A stretch of 52,739 nt of DNA, taken from the NCBI RefSeq assembly GCF_003364265.1, contig NZ_NXLW01000014.1, positions 1 to 52,739 of the forward strand, given 5' to 3'. Under the pieces are notes generated by a model, which saw only the letters and a program-made list of their open reading frames with translations, had not been told where the DNA came from and searched no databases. A program made the translations under genes and the position numbers. Shown piece by piece: positions 17,095 through 27,250 of the stretch (positions are counted from its first letter, which is position 1; every line of letters starts with the position of its first letter). The DNA is from Helicobacter aurati (GTDB lineage Bacteria > Campylobacterota > Campylobacteria > Campylobacterales > Helicobacteraceae).

Positions 17095-19512
17095 ATGGAG
17101 ACTCTTAAGTTTAGCACTAAGGCGCAAAATCTTCAAAATTTGCAGCATAGATTGCGAAGTGCGAAGATTCTACCTTTGTGTATCACATCTATGGAAGAAT
17201 TAGAATCTGATTTTGATGCGGTGTTAGAAAAAATCAAGAATCTTGCAGCAAGCAAGCTTATCATCCGTAGTTCTTCTTTTTGTGAAGATAATATGCACAC
17301 ATCAAATGCAGGAGCTTTCCTAAGTCTTGCGAATGTGGCTGTGGATTCTTTAGAAACATTGCGAGAGTCTCTTTATAAGGTTGGACATTCTCTCCCGAAT
17401 CCACATGATGAGATACTTATTCAACCTATGTTAGAAAACATTGTGATGTGCGGAGTTGCCTTTAGTGTAGATAAAGAAAATACGGCGCCTTATTTTTGCA
17501 TTAGCTATGATTGCAGCGGTTCTAACGAAAGCATTACGAGCGGAAATTCGAGCGAGATACACAACTTTTATTTTTTTCGTGATGCAAATAGCAGTTCTTT
17601 TGGTGCTACTGTGCCTCCTTTATTGTCTAGGGTTATTGCAATGATTCAAGAGTTAGAGGAGATTTTTCATTGTAAAACCTTGGATGTAGAATTTGCTTTT
17701 AGCGCGCAGGCAGGTGATTTATTGGATTCTATGCAGCATGATTCTTGTCAATTGTATTGCCTGCAAGTTCGCCCGCTTGTTATGGATAATAAACCCTATC
17801 TTTTTGAAAATGTCAAAGTAAGAGCATTAGAAAGGTTGGCAAAACGTATCGACGCGATGAATGGCAAGCAACCACATATACTTGGAGATAGAGCTATTTT
17901 TGGTGTTATGCCCGATTGGAATCCAGCCGAAATCATAGGATTGAAGCCTAAAAGATTAGCACTTAGTCTTTATAAAGAACTCGTTACTGATTGCATTTGG
18001 GCTTATCAAAGAGATAACTATGGCTATCGGAATCTACGTTCTTATCCGCTTATGCACTCTTTTTTAGGGATTCCCTATATTGACGTTCGTGTGTCGTTTA
18101 ATTCATTTATTCCTAAGAATCTTGATTCTGTTATTGCAAACAAATTGGTGAATTATTATTTAGAATCTCTTATCAAAGAGCCACAATTACATGATAAAGT
18201 GGAATTTCATGTTGTTCTTTCTTGTTATGATTTAAATATCACTTCTAAATTAAAAAAACTTCTGGCACATGGTTTTAATGAGAATGAAATTAAACGTATT
18301 GAGTTTTCTTTATTAGAACTTACAAATAATATTATTGTTCCCAATGAAGGCTATTATGTTAAAGATTTATTAAAGATGAAAGAGCTTGAAGCGAGATATG
18401 CGCGGGTTGTAAATTCTGATATTCCACTTTATGATAAGATTTATTGGTTGATTGAAGATTGCAAGAGATTTGGCACTCTTCCTTTTGCTGGCGTAGCAAG
18501 AGCAGCATTTGTTGCGATGCAGCTGCTTAATTCATTGGTTGAGATAAATTTTCTTACTTTACAAGAGAGAAATGATTTTCTTGCTTCTCTTAAAACCATT
18601 AGCAAGGAGCTTGCTTTTGATATACAAAATATCCATAATCTAGGCTTAGAATCATTTTTGCAAAAATATGGACACTTGCGTGCGGGCAGCTACAACATTC
18701 TCTCTCCACGTTATGATGAAAATTTTGAAGGCTATTTTGGCAATATTCAAGTCGATTCTTGCTCCACAACACCATCTCCATTACAATCCGTAGAATCCAC
18801 ATTTAGTCTTACTCAAGAGCGAATAGATCAGCTTGATAAGATTCTGCGCGAGAACGGGCTAGTTATTGATGCAAAAGGATTGTTTGCTTTCTTTAAAACC
18901 GTGATTGAAGGCAGAGAAAGTGTGAAATTTGCTTTCTCTAAACTGCTTTCAAAAGTCTTAAGTTTGATTAAAGATTTAGGATTAAAGCTTGCAATAAACC
19001 CAGAAGATATGTCTCACTTGGATATTAAAAGTATTCTTTCTTTGTATTCTTCTCTTTATAAAGAGAGTCCAAAAGAGCGATTTCTAAATGAAATAGAATC
19101 TCATAAACAGGAGTTTATGCTCACCCTTGCATTGAAATTGCCTTCGTTGATTCTACAAGGGAGAGATGTTTTTAGCTTTTATGCGGCGAATGTTGTGCCG
19201 AATTTTATTACGACTAAAAGTATCATGTCTGAAGTTATTGCTATTGATCATGCTGATGCTAATAGTAAAGAGCTATTAGAAGGGAAGATTATCTGTATTC
19301 CTTCAGCTGACCCTGGTTTTGATTATCTTTTTACAAAAAATATAGCGGGATTAATTACTTGTTATGGTGGGGCAAATTCCCACATGGCTATTCGTGCTTC
19401 GGAGTTAGGATTGCCTTCTGCGATTGGAGTGGGAGAAGAGTTGTTTGCTAAGATTTGCAGAGCGAAACGTATACGTCTTGAATGTGAGAGTTGTCAAATT
19501 TTTTGCTTCTAG
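17095..19512 (+). CDS. PEP-synthase-like kinase (PPDK_N plus PEP-utilizer domains), possible glutamine kinase
   Basis: This 805-aa enzyme has an N-terminal ATP-grasp domain of the pyruvate phosphate dikinase type ([11 protein letters not shown] near residue 54, then NAGAFLS), a long central domain beginning near [11 protein letters not shown], and a C-terminal swivelling domain whose phospho-carrier His763 is in [19 protein letters not shown]. This three-part plan with a non-pyruvate centre resembles the Campylobacter jejuni capsule enzyme Cj1418, a glutamine kinase that starts O-methyl phosphoramidate synthesis. Substrate identity here is inference, and the other enzymes of that route are not in the window. 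The ATG at 17095 has AAGGA upstream; a TTG at 17059 would overlap the DUF2972 end. Confidence 0.75.
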   Translation: METLKFSTKAQNLQNLQHRLRSAKILPLCITSMEELESDFDAVLEKIKNLAASKLIIRSSSFCEDNMHTSNAGAFLSLANVAVDSLETLRESLYKVGHSLPNPHDEILIQPMLENIVMCGVAFSVDKENTAPYFCISYDCSGSNESITSGNSSEIHNFYFFRDANSSSFGATVPPLLSRVIAMIQELEEIFHCKTLDVEFAFSAQAGDLLDSMQHDSCQLYCLQVRPLVMDNKPYLFENVKVRALERLAKRIDAMNGKQPHILGDRAIFGVMPDWNPAEIIGLKPKRLALSLYKELVTDCIWAYQRDNYGYRNLRSYPLMHSFLGIPYIDVRVSFNSFIPKNLDSVIANKLVNYYLESLIKEPQLHDKVEFHVVLSCYDLNITSKLKKLLAHGFNENEIKRIEFSLLELTNNIIVPNEGYYVKDLLKMKELEARYARVVNSDIPLYDKIYWLIEDCKRFGTLPFAGVARAAFVAMQLLNSLVEINFLTLQERNDFLASLKTISKELAFDIQNIHNLGLESFLQKYGHLRAGSYNILSPRYDENFEGYFGNIQVDSCSTTPSPLQSVESTFSLTQERIDQLDKILRENGLVIDAKGLFAFFKTVIEGRESVKFAFSKLLSKVLSLIKDLGLKLAINPEDMSHLDIKSILSLYSSLYKESPKERFLNEIESHKQEFMLTLALKLPSLILQGRDVFSFYAANVVPNFITTKSIMSEVIAIDHADANSKELLEGKIICIPSADPGFDYLFTKNIAGLITCYGGANSHMAIRASELGLPSAIGVGEELFAKICRAKRIRLECESCQIFCF

Positions 19513-19573
19513 TTACCAAGAGGCGAGTAAGACATAGATATTGGTGGTTTGTGGTATTTTAGATGAGGTTTGC

Positions 19574-20008
19574 ATGGGTGTAGAGAACATTATTTTAGAC
19601 ACAGAGGCATATTTGCACGGCGTTTTTTTACATGAAGTTTTTGCTTGTTTATTGGTATTTCCTTATATTGCGTATCTTTATGTGCTTATGAGATTCCGAA
19701 CTTTTTTACAGCTTAATCATAGAATCTTTTTGATTATGCCTCTTACATTTTTGCTATTAGGCATAGCCTTAGTGAGCGGAATCTTCTTATTGGCTATGCG
19801 TGGGTTTGTTTATGATACGAAAATTATTCTTATGTTGCTAGTGTTTGGAATTTTGTTATTTGGTGAAATATATCGCCTAAAGATTCTTAGAAAGGCAAAA
19901 ATAAGCAGACAAGCTATGCAGCGATATGTGCGGAAATGTTTGATGATGTATTTGACGTTTTTTTTCCTACACATCGCGCTGATAGCTTGGTGTAAAATAT
20001 TTCCTTAA
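19574..20008 (+). CDS. Small integral membrane protein, unknown function
   Basis: This 144-aa protein has about four hydrophobic helices: VFACLLVFPYIAYLYVL, then IMPLTFLLLGIALVSGIFLL, then ILMLLVFGILLFGEI, then a C-terminal YLTFFFLHIALIAW. Basic loops lie between them. I do not recognise a family. The frame is open from a TTG at 19541, but the ATG at 19574 has GAGG about 7 bases upstream. It sits between the kinase and rsmE with gaps of 61 and 11 bases, so it may belong to either unit. A T8 run at 19958-19965 lies in its last helix. Confidence 0.65.
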   Translation: MGVENIILDTEAYLHGVFLHEVFACLLVFPYIAYLYVLMRFRTFLQLNHRIFLIMPLTFLLLGIALVSGIFLLAMRGFVYDTKIILMLLVFGILLFGEIYRLKILRKAKISRQAMQRYVRKCLMMYLTFFFLHIALIAWCKIFP

Positions 20009-20019
20009 CAAGTAGTTTT

Positions 20020-20757
20020 ATGCAGTTTTTCTATCATAAAGATGCCAAAAATCCCCATATCACTCTTAGTTCTGAAGAAACACATTACTTATTTCGTGTT
20101 CGTAGATTCCAAAAAGGCGCGATTCTTTCTGTCCGCAATTTAGAGGACAATGTACTCTATATTTATCAGCATGTTCCTAGTCATACTCGTAGCAAGCAGG
20201 AGTGTTTTCAGCTTATTGAAGCAAGATCATCTGATTGGCAAGATTCTTCGAAAGGGTTATCGCTTATTCTAGCAATAATTGATACTAAGGATATTTATGA
20301 TGTAGTACCTATGTTAAATGGACTTAATGTTGCTTCTCTTATTCTTTTTTATGCGGATTTTTCACAGAAAAATAGGATTGTGAATAAACAAAAAATTTCT
20401 AAAATTTTACAATATTCTTGCATGCAATGCGGTCGTACAAATCTTATGAATGTCGATGTGTGTCAAGATTTGCAAAGTGTTTTAATGAAGTATCAAAATG
20501 CCTGTTTTATTGACTTTATCCCGATTGATGGTGTCCCAGATATTTCTAGTATAGAATCTCTTCCTAATGTAGAACTAGCAAAACAGGCACAACAAGGCAT
20601 AATTATTGGACCAGAGGGGGGATTTACACAAAGGGAAAGGCAAATATTACAAACAAGAGTACAATATTGCTTGCAAACACCTCATGTATTAACTGCCCAT
20701 CTTGCTGGCGTGTATATTGCAAGTTTATGTTGCAGCCCATGTGTAAGTTTGGTATAA
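20020..20757 (+). CDS. rsmE: 16S rRNA (uracil-1498-N3)-methyltransferase
   Basis: RsmE methylates U1498 of 16S rRNA in the 30S subunit using SAM. The 245-aa protein has the N-terminal PUA-like start (HITLSSEETHYLFRVRRF) and the C-terminal knotted SPOUT signature IIGPEGGFTQRE, followed by a hydrophobic end segment. The central QYSCMQCGRT matches the family's Q-C-x-R region. Length is normal. The ribosome site is weak, and the gene begins 11 bases after the membrane-protein gene. It converges on aroQ with four bases between the stop codons. Confidence 0.92.
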   Translation: MQFFYHKDAKNPHITLSSEETHYLFRVRRFQKGAILSVRNLEDNVLYIYQHVPSHTRSKQECFQLIEARSSDWQDSSKGLSLILAIIDTKDIYDVVPMLNGLNVASLILFYADFSQKNRIVNKQKISKILQYSCMQCGRTNLMNVDVCQDLQSVLMKYQNACFIDFIPIDGVPDISSIESLPNVELAKQAQQGIIIGPEGGFTQRERQILQTRVQYCLQTPHVLTAHLAGVYIASLCCSPCVSLV

Positions 20758-20761
20758 GTTT

Positions 20762-21256
20762 CTACGGGTTAGGTTGTGCACCGTTTTGCTTCAAAGCTTT
20801 GATTTCATTTGCAACATTAATAATTGCGATAAGTGCCAAATGATAGCTAAGAGGTCCAAAACCAGAGATGATTCCTACACTAACAGCAGCGGTAACGCTT
20901 GTTCTACGTTCTAGCTCTCTTGCATGTATGTTACTTAAATGTGCTTCAACGACAGGTAATCCTGAAGCCACTATGGCATCTGCAATTGAAATAGAAGTGT
21001 GTGATAAACCACCCGGATTCATAATAATCCCTTCAAAATCTCCTCCTACGCACTCTTGCAATTTATCGATGATTTCTCCTTCAAAATTACTTTGGAAAAA
21101 TTCCAGTTCTATATTTTCACCGTTAGGTGCTTTTTGAGACTGTGCAAAGTTTTTCATGTTTGCGTGAATTTGTTCTAAAGTCATTGTTCCATATAGGCGC
21201 GGATCTCTATGCCCAAGCATGTTGAGGTTTGGTCCTTGTATCACAAGAATTTTCAT
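20762..21256 (-). CDS. aroQ: Type II 3-dehydroquinate dehydratase
   Basis: The third step of the shikimate pathway: 3-dehydroquinate to 3-dehydroshikimate, in a dodecameric type II enzyme. The 164-aa protein shows GPNLNMLGHRDPRLYG with the catalytic Tyr, NPGGLSHTSISI, and EAHLSNIHARE with the catalytic His. I chose the ATG at 21256: AAGGAG lies 7 bases upstream, and the 15 extra codons of the longer frame are a leucine-rich leader that does not fit the family. Confidence 0.95.
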   Translation of the reverse strand: MKILVIQGPNLNMLGHRDPRLYGTMTLEQIHANMKNFAQSQKAPNGENIELEFFQSNFEGEIIDKLQECVGGDFEGIIMNPGGLSHTSISIADAIVASGLPVVEAHLSNIHARELERRTSVTAAVSVGIISGFGPLSYHLALIAIINVANEIKALKQNGAQPNP

Positions 21257-21395
21257 AAGCAACTCCTTAAGAAGCAAAATTAAAAGTAGAGATTCTATCA
21301 AAAAAAAGTAATGAAATGGAGAATATCGCTTACAGGCGAAACTTTGGGAATTTGTGCTAAAATTGAAACCTTATAGAAAGTTTTAAGGGAAATTT

Positions 21396-22487
21396 ATGGA
21401 ATCTAATAAAATTCGACCTCGTTACCCCACTAAAACAATCTTTGTTGGTAATGTTGCAATAGGTGGGGATTCGCCAATTAGCGTGCAAAGTATGACTTTT
21501 AGCAAGACACACAATATTGCTGAAACAAAGGCACAGCTAGACAGACTGCAACTTGCAGGTGCAGATATTGTCCGTTTGGCAGTTCTTACAAAAGAAGATG
21601 CTTTTGCATTAAAGATCTTAAAAGAAATGACAACATTGCCACTCATAGCTGATATTCATTTTAAATATAAACTCGCATTAATCGCAGCACAATATGTGGA
21701 TTGCATACGTATTAATCCGGGAAATATCGGCTCAAAGCAAAAGATTAAAGAAGTAGCCGATGCATGCAACGAACGTAATATTCCTATTCGCATTGGCGTT
21801 AATGGTGGCAGTCTCGAGAAAGAATTTGAACAAAAATATGGGGCAACACCTAAGGGAATGATAGAATCCGCACTCTATAATATTAAACTTTTGGAAGATT
21901 TTGGTTTCACTAATATTAAGATTTCTCTTAAAGCAAGCGATGCCCCCCGCACTATAGAGGCTTATGAATTATTGCGTCCTTTAGTTCCTTACCCCTTTCA
22001 TTTGGGGGTTACTGAAGCTGGAACGATTTATCATTCTACGATTAAAAGCTCCATAGCATTGGGTAATCTCCTTATGCAAGGAATTGGCGATACCATGCGC
22101 TGCTCTATCACAGGCGAATTAGAAGAGGAGATTAAATTAGCAAAAAGTATTTTGCGCTATTGCGGCAGACAGAAAGAGGGTATTACGATTGTATCCTGCC
22201 CTACATGTGGTAGGATAGAAGCGGATTTGGTTAGCGCGATAAAGAAAGTAGAGCAAAAGTTACTGCATATTAAAACGCCATTGCAAGTAAGTGTTATGGG
22301 TTGCGCTGTAAATGCGTTAGGTGAGGCAAAACATGCTGATATTGCTATTGCGTTTGGGAATAAAATTGGGCACATTATTAAAGATGGTAAGGTATTAGCA
22401 AAGTTACGTGAAGAAGACATTGTTGATGTGTTTGTTTATGAAGTAGAAAAACTTGCAAAGGAAAGAGAGCAGCAAAAGCTTGAATGA
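21396..22487 (+). CDS. ispG: 4-hydroxy-3-methylbut-2-en-1-yl diphosphate synthase
   Basis: IspG (GcpE) is a [4Fe-4S] enzyme of the MEP isoprenoid pathway that reductively opens MEcPP to HMBPP. The 363-aa protein has the TIM-barrel start ([18 protein letters not shown]), [13 protein letters not shown], and the cluster cysteines Cys268 and Cys271 in CPTCGR and Cys303 in [15 protein letters not shown]. That is the normal bacterial short form. AAGGGA upstream supports the ATG. The next gene follows after a short gap and may be co-transcribed. Confidence 0.97.
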   Translation: MESNKIRPRYPTKTIFVGNVAIGGDSPISVQSMTFSKTHNIAETKAQLDRLQLAGADIVRLAVLTKEDAFALKILKEMTTLPLIADIHFKYKLALIAAQYVDCIRINPGNIGSKQKIKEVADACNERNIPIRIGVNGGSLEKEFEQKYGATPKGMIESALYNIKLLEDFGFTNIKISLKASDAPRTIEAYELLRPLVPYPFHLGVTEAGTIYHSTIKSSIALGNLLMQGIGDTMRCSITGELEEEIKLAKSILRYCGRQKEGITIVSCPTCGRIEADLVSAIKKVEQKLLHIKTPLQVSVMGCAVNALGEAKHADIAIAFGNKIGHIIKDGKVLAKLREEDIVDVFVYEVEKLAKEREQQKLE

Positions 22488-22511
22488 AATTGAGTAATGA
22501 GGAAGGGGAGA

Positions 22512-23093
22512 ATGTATGCAAAGAGAAGATTTGTAAATATTTTTTTTAAGATTCTGCTATTCTATTTATTCCCTGCAAGTAATTGCATTGTTAGCAAGGA
22601 ATGTGCTGTAGCCTATGCCAATATGTTTCAAGTTATTACTTTTCAAATGGGATTATCGCAAGGTACCAATAAGGGATATGGGTTTAGCTTAGGAGCAATG
22701 TATCTTCCTTTTGATTCTCGCACATGCGACAATATTACTATTTTTTATGGAATAAAATATCGTAATAGTTGGGAAGATAAACCAAAAGGAGAAAATTATA
22801 TTTCAGGAATAGATTTCTATTTCCATCCAACAGGAGATAATTTGTTACAACGTTTACTTGGTGCACAATTTGTAAAGAGCACCCAATTTAACTTCATTGG
22901 TTATAACTTTGGGTTTGGTTATTCTAGTTTAGAATCAAGGAATGATACTTATGTAAATAGAGGATTCTATATGCAGATAGGTCTTATTCTTGTACCTTGG
23001 AGTTTTTTAAATATGGAGATTCTCTATCGCCGGCATTTTTACAATAATGACAATAGTTTCAATGAAGTAGTATTAAATTTTAATATTTTATAA
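22512..23093 (+). CDS. Putative outer-membrane or secreted protein, unknown function
   Basis: This 193-aa protein has a basic start and hydrophobic stretch (FVNIFFKILLFYLFPASNC) that looks like a signal peptide. A chain of short amphipathic, aromatic-rich strands follows (GYGFSLGAMYLPF, NFIGYNFGFGYSSL, VVLNFNIL at the C-terminus), which suggests a small beta-barrel. The final aromatic-type residue expected of an outer-membrane protein is replaced by Leu. I do not recognise a family. ATG 22512 is preferred over the in-frame ATG 22497 because GGAAGGGGAG lies between them as ribosome site. Confidence 0.6.
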   Translation: MYAKRRFVNIFFKILLFYLFPASNCIVSKECAVAYANMFQVITFQMGLSQGTNKGYGFSLGAMYLPFDSRTCDNITIFYGIKYRNSWEDKPKGENYISGIDFYFHPTGDNLLQRLLGAQFVKSTQFNFIGYNFGFGYSSLESRNDTYVNRGFYMQIGLILVPWSFLNMEILYRRHFYNNDNSFNEVVLNFNIL

Positions 23094-23154
23094 TCTTTAA
23101 TTATTAGTGTTTATAGTTTGGTTAAATGACTTAAACAAACTATATGGAGAGGCT

Positions 23155-25347
23155 TTAGAGATTGGTAAAATTACCATGATCGTTGAAAATCATTTCAAGC
23201 GGTTTGTCATGCTTGTCCCTTTCTTCAGCTTTATGATGATCAGTAATGAAATCAAACTTCTGTGAGGGTTTTGTTTTCACTACATTGTCAAACAAAACAT
23301 TGACTAAGATTGCTGGATATTTCTTGAATTTTTTGAAAAGTAGCTTACGTAAAAAACCAAATAAGTTATTTTCTAGTGTTTTAGAATCTTTATAGAGACT
23401 AGATTTCGCGATTGCTAAGTGCGCATTTATAGCGTCCATAGTGAATTTTACTAATTCTTTTTCTTCTTTTTGCCCTATGATGCCAAACACGTTGATTCTG
23501 TGTTCAAGAATTTTTTGTTGTTCTTGATTGATATGGAGTGTTAAAATAAAGATTCCATCATTTGCAAGAAGATTGCGCTCATTGATTATTTCGTCATCTA
23601 GGATTCTATTTGCTTGATTGTCTACAAAAGTTTTACCTGTCCGCACTGATTTTACTTTTCGCATATAATTCGGATTGACCTCGATTTGGTCGCCATCTTC
23701 CATGAGATAAATGTTTTTTTCTAGAACGCCGCAAGCGATTGCGGTTTGTTTATGTTTAGCGATATGATTAAATTCACCGTGCACGGGCAAAAAGAATTTA
23801 GGTTTGATTAATCGCAACATTAGTTTTTGCTCTTCTTGAGCAGCATGCCCGCTAACATGGATTTCACTAAAGTCTTGATAAGCTACTTTTGCTCCGGCTT
23901 TCATAATGAGGTTAATAACTGCCGAAACACTCCCTTCGTTGCCCGGGATAGCTTTAGCAGAGAGGATAATCATATCTGTAGGTTTAATTTTAATGTGTCG
24001 ATGCTCATCGGTTGCCATACGATAGAGCGCGCTCATAGTTTCGCCTTGACTTCCTGTTGTTACGATTAAGATTTCTTCATCTGGATATTGCAAAACTTCA
24101 TGCGCTTCTATAAAGACCTTGCTAGGCAGATCTATATAGCCCAATTCGCGTGAAATTTCTAAATTTTTTTCCATAGATCGTCCTATTACAGCGACTTTTC
24201 GGTTGTGCTTTAATCCATAATGTATTGCTTGATACACCCTGTGAATATTAGAGCTAAAGGTGCTCATAATCACTCTGCCTGCGGCGTTTTTAAATAGATT
24301 GTCAAATGTCGGTCCTACACTCGCTTCGCTAGGCGTTACTCCAGATTTATGTGAATTTGTAGAATCACTAAGGAGCAACATAACACCTAGTTCTCCGTAG
24401 TATGCCAATCTGTGTAAATCGGTAGGCAAATTGTCAATAGGAGTATGATCAATCTTAAAATCTCCCGTGTGTAGAATAATCCCAGCCTCTGTGCGAATCG
24501 CAAGAGCGGAGCTGTCAATAATGCTATGTGTAATATGAATCCACTCTACTTCAAAATCACCAATCCGAACAGGCTTTCTTTTTTCTACGATGTGAAATAG
24601 TTCTTTGCATTTTTTTAATCCATGCTCTTCGAATTTACTGCCCACAAGTCCTAATGCCAAAGGTGTACCATAAAGTGGAAATTGGAATTGCTTATAGAAA
24701 TAGGGCACAGCACCTATATGGTCCTCATGCGCGTGAGTGATTAACACTGCGATAATTTTGCTTTTAATACTTTCGATATAGTGAAAATCAGGGATGAGAA
24801 TATCAACTCCTGGCATGCTTTCATCTGGGAAACTCATGCCGATGTCAATAACTATTGCGCATGTGTCTGTTTCGATTATTGTCATATTGCCGCCAATCTC
24901 TCCTAGTCCCCCAATAGGTGTTATCCTGACTTTTGCGTTTGTTTTAAGGTTTAGTTTGTGATGTGGATTCAGTGAGCCCTTTTGAATCTTTGTGTTTGCT
25001 TCTACCCCCCTTTTTAGGTCTTTATGAAAAGAGAGCGTTCCTTTTTCTGTGGGAGTTTGTACTTTGCGCGTTCCATCTTCATGTTTTTCATGATTCTCAT
25101 TATTGTCTCTATTTTTGCTTGCATATTTATTTTCACCCACCCATTTTTTCTGTGTTTCTGTATTGGCATTGCGAGCTACTGAATCTTTCTCGGTTTTGAA
25201 TTTGAAAGTCCTTTTTTTGCCTTGTTCTTTAGAGTTTTTAGTCAGATGTTTGTTTGCAGTACTGTTTTTTCGTGTACTTGCGTCCTTTTTTTGGTCTTTT
25301 GAATCCTTGTTTACTGAAAGATTATCACGATTTTCTGTATCGTTCAT
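23155..25347 (-). CDS. rnj: Ribonuclease J
   Basis: A 5'-to-3' exo- and endoribonuclease and main RNA-decay enzyme in this phylum. After a charged, repeat-poor N-terminal extension of about 135 residues rich in Lys, Asn and Glu, the metallo-beta-lactamase core starts at VRITPIGGLGEIGGN. It shows the metal motif THAHEDHIGA, LHTGDFKID, the beta-CASP region and GHAAQEEQKLML. Helicobacter RNase J is known to carry such an extension. The 730-aa length fits. An AAGGA site precedes the ATG. It starts three bases after the rsmA stop, so the two form an operon. Confidence 0.95.
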   Translation of the reverse strand: MNDTENRDNLSVNKDSKDQKKDASTRKNSTANKHLTKNSKEQGKKRTFKFKTEKDSVARNANTETQKKWVGENKYASKNRDNNENHEKHEDGTRKVQTPTEKGTLSFHKDLKRGVEANTKIQKGSLNPHHKLNLKTNAKVRITPIGGLGEIGGNMTIIETDTCAIVIDIGMSFPDESMPGVDILIPDFHYIESIKSKIIAVLITHAHEDHIGAVPYFYKQFQFPLYGTPLALGLVGSKFEEHGLKKCKELFHIVEKRKPVRIGDFEVEWIHITHSIIDSSALAIRTEAGIILHTGDFKIDHTPIDNLPTDLHRLAYYGELGVMLLLSDSTNSHKSGVTPSEASVGPTFDNLFKNAAGRVIMSTFSSNIHRVYQAIHYGLKHNRKVAVIGRSMEKNLEISRELGYIDLPSKVFIEAHEVLQYPDEEILIVTTGSQGETMSALYRMATDEHRHIKIKPTDMIILSAKAIPGNEGSVSAVINLIMKAGAKVAYQDFSEIHVSGHAAQEEQKLMLRLIKPKFFLPVHGEFNHIAKHKQTAIACGVLEKNIYLMEDGDQIEVNPNYMRKVKSVRTGKTFVDNQANRILDDEIINERNLLANDGIFILTLHINQEQQKILEHRINVFGIIGQKEEKELVKFTMDAINAHLAIAKSSLYKDSKTLENNLFGFLRKLLFKKFKKYPAILVNVLFDNVVKTKPSQKFDFITDHHKAEERDKHDKPLEMIFNDHGNFTNL

Positions 25348-25350
25348 TTT

Positions 25351-26256
25351 TTATCCTTTATTAAGAGTCAATGTAAAATCTGCTATTTTGCAATATTGCT
25401 CAGAGGATACTTCATGTGCGCGTATGGTCTCTGGGAGATTAAAAGCATCAAAAATCTCCTGTGTGCCAACTCTACCTAACCAATCCCATTTAGTTAAGTT
25501 AGAAAAAAGCTTTTTTCTTGGCGAAAGAAATGCGTATTTTAAAATAGATTCTAAATGCACGGGAAGCAAATCTCTTGTTCTCTCAAAACAAAATACCGCA
25601 GAATCTACCTTTGGCTGCGGTATAAAACTTTGTGGCAACACATCAAATAAATAGTGAATTTCGCCTAAAATCTCGGATATGACACTTAAAGCACAATATT
25701 CCTTGTTATGCACCTTAGCACAAAATTTCTGTGCGACTTCTTTTTGTGTCATTACAAGGAATCCTGTACATAAACTATCCCTAAGTGTTTGCAAAATAAT
25801 CGATGTTGCAATATAATAAGGCAAATTTGAAACCAAGAAATATTCGCTTTCAAACAAATAACCATTACCACTTCGAATATGTAGCGCATCTGCTTCTAAA
25901 ATTACAACTTGTTGAGCAGTTAATTCATTTGCTAGATTCTGCTTTGCTAAGGCAATAAGCCTTGTATCAATTTCATAACATAATAATGGATATTTGAGTG
26001 CTAGTCTCTTAGTCAAATCACCCAAGCCAATCCCTATTTCAATCAATCTTATTTTTTTTTGCAAAATAGATTCTCCAATGTTTGAGGGAATGGCGTGGAA
26101 GATTTGTTCTATTATGGTCGTATCAGATAAAAAATTCTGCCCCCAATTTTTCTTAGGGAGAATATTTCTAGTCTCTCTCCTTATGGATTTATTTGTATAT
26201 TTTTTGTTATTTATATGGTTTTTTGTTAAAAATAGGTCGTGTGCAAAATTTTGCAT
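25351..26256 (-). CDS. rsmA: 16S rRNA dimethyladenosine transferase (KsgA)
   Basis: RsmA dimethylates A1518 and A1519 of 16S rRNA and acts as a 30S maturation checkpoint. NWGQNFLSD, the SAM-binding LIEIGIGLGDLTKRL and the catalytic NLPYYI are all present. ATG 26256 is favoured over the in-frame GTG 26265 because AAGGAG lies 9 bases upstream of it; this gives 301 aa with a basic leader of about 35 residues. An A9 run (26052-26060) lies in the coding sequence, within LQKKIRL. Loss of this enzyme gives kasugamycin resistance in other bacteria. Confidence 0.94.
   Translation of the reverse strand: MQNFAHDLFLTKNHINNKKYTNKSIRRETRNILPKKNWGQNFLSDTTIIEQIFHAIPSNIGESILQKKIRLIEIGIGLGDLTKRLALKYPLLCYEIDTRLIALAKQNLANELTAQQVVILEADALHIRSGNGYLFESEYFLVSNLPYYIATSIILQTLRDSLCTGFLVMTQKEVAQKFCAKVHNKEYCALSVISEILGEIHYLFDVLPQSFIPQPKVDSAVFCFERTRDLLPVHLESILKYAFLSPRKKLFSNLTKWDWLGRVGTQEIFDAFNLPETIRAHEVSSEQYCKIADFTLTLNKG
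26052..26060 (-). repeat. A9 homopolymer inside rsmA
   Basis: Nine consecutive T on the plus strand (A9 in the gene), about residues 65-68, immediately before the SAM-binding motif. A one-base change would truncate RsmA early. Confidence 0.9.
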
Positions 26257-26352
26257 TTTTGCCACTCCTTATGCCCTAAATCAAAATGTTTTATGAAAAT
26301 AAGTGATGAATTGCTTTTTTAAAAATTCAGAATCCAAATATTATTGATAGTA

Positions 26353-26358
26353 TATAAT
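26353..26358 (+). promoter_or_regulatory. TATAAT -10 box before hisF
   Basis: TATAAT within TAGTATATAATTTTC, 51 bases before the hisF ATG, divergent from rsmA. Confidence 0.5.
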
Positions 26359-26408
26359 TTTCATTTATGATTATAACAACGTTTTTTAAACTATGACAAG
26401 GGCAATTT

Positions 26409-27170
26409 ATGACAAATTTAGCAAAAAGAATTATTCCCTGCTTGGATATAAAGAATGCTAGAGTCGTGAAAGGTGTGAATTTTGTGGGGTTACAGGATGC
26501 AGGCGATCCTCTCGAAGTTGCCAAACAATATAATGATTCTGGTGCAGATGAATTGGTATTTTTAGATATTAATGCGACTTTTGAAGAAAGAAAGACTACT
26601 TTGAATCTCATTGAATCTATTGCAAGAGAAGTCTTTATTCCCTTGAGTGTTGGCGGTGGAATTAGCACATTGCAGGACATATCAAATCTGCTCAATGCAG
26701 GCTGCGATAAAGTAAGCCTTAATTCCGCCGCACTAAAAAACCCTTCTTTTATTCAAGAGGCTGCACAGACTTTTGGCTCTCAATGTATCATTGTGGCAAT
26801 TGATGTAAAACGTAGAGAAGACCTAAGCTTTGGCGTTTTCTTGTCTGGAGGTAGAGTCGATAGCGGTAGGGATATGCAGGAATGGCTTGCAGAGGTAGAA
26901 TCTTTAGGGGCAGGAGAGATTTTGCTAACTAGTATGGATACTGATGGGACGAAGGCTGGATTTGATTTGGAAACGTTGCAGATTGCTATGCAGGCTTGCA
27001 AGCTCCCGCTTATTGCTAGCGGCGGTGCTGGAAGCATGAAGGACATTTTGGAAGTATTTGAGGCTGGAGTCGATGCAGCACTTGCCGCGAGTATTTTTCA
27101 TTATCAGGAAGTCGAAATTATGGAATTAAAGAGATATTTGCATGAACATGGAATCTGTGTGCGCTTATGA
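26409..27170 (+). CDS. hisF: Imidazole glycerol phosphate synthase, cyclase subunit
   Basis: HisF uses ammonia from HisH to form imidazole glycerol phosphate and AICAR in histidine synthesis. The 253-aa (beta/alpha)8 barrel shows the catalytic Asp13 in [14 protein letters not shown] and Asp132 in [10 protein letters not shown]. The phosphate-binding loops are LSVGGGI and [11 protein letters not shown]. It is full length. hisH and the other his genes are not adjacent. metX follows after 80 bases. Confidence 0.97.
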   Translation: MTNLAKRIIPCLDIKNARVVKGVNFVGLQDAGDPLEVAKQYNDSGADELVFLDINATFEERKTTLNLIESIAREVFIPLSVGGGISTLQDISNLLNAGCDKVSLNSAALKNPSFIQEAAQTFGSQCIIVAIDVKRREDLSFGVFLSGGRVDSGRDMQEWLAEVESLGAGEILLTSMDTDGTKAGFDLETLQIAMQACKLPLIASGGAGSMKDILEVFEAGVDAALAASIFHYQEVEIMELKRYLHEHGICVRL

Positions 27171-27250
27171 AGCTACAAGACTCATTCTTTTATTACTGCC
27201 CTCAAGCCAATTAATCTTGAGGAGATACACTCTTTGATACAGGAGCAAAT

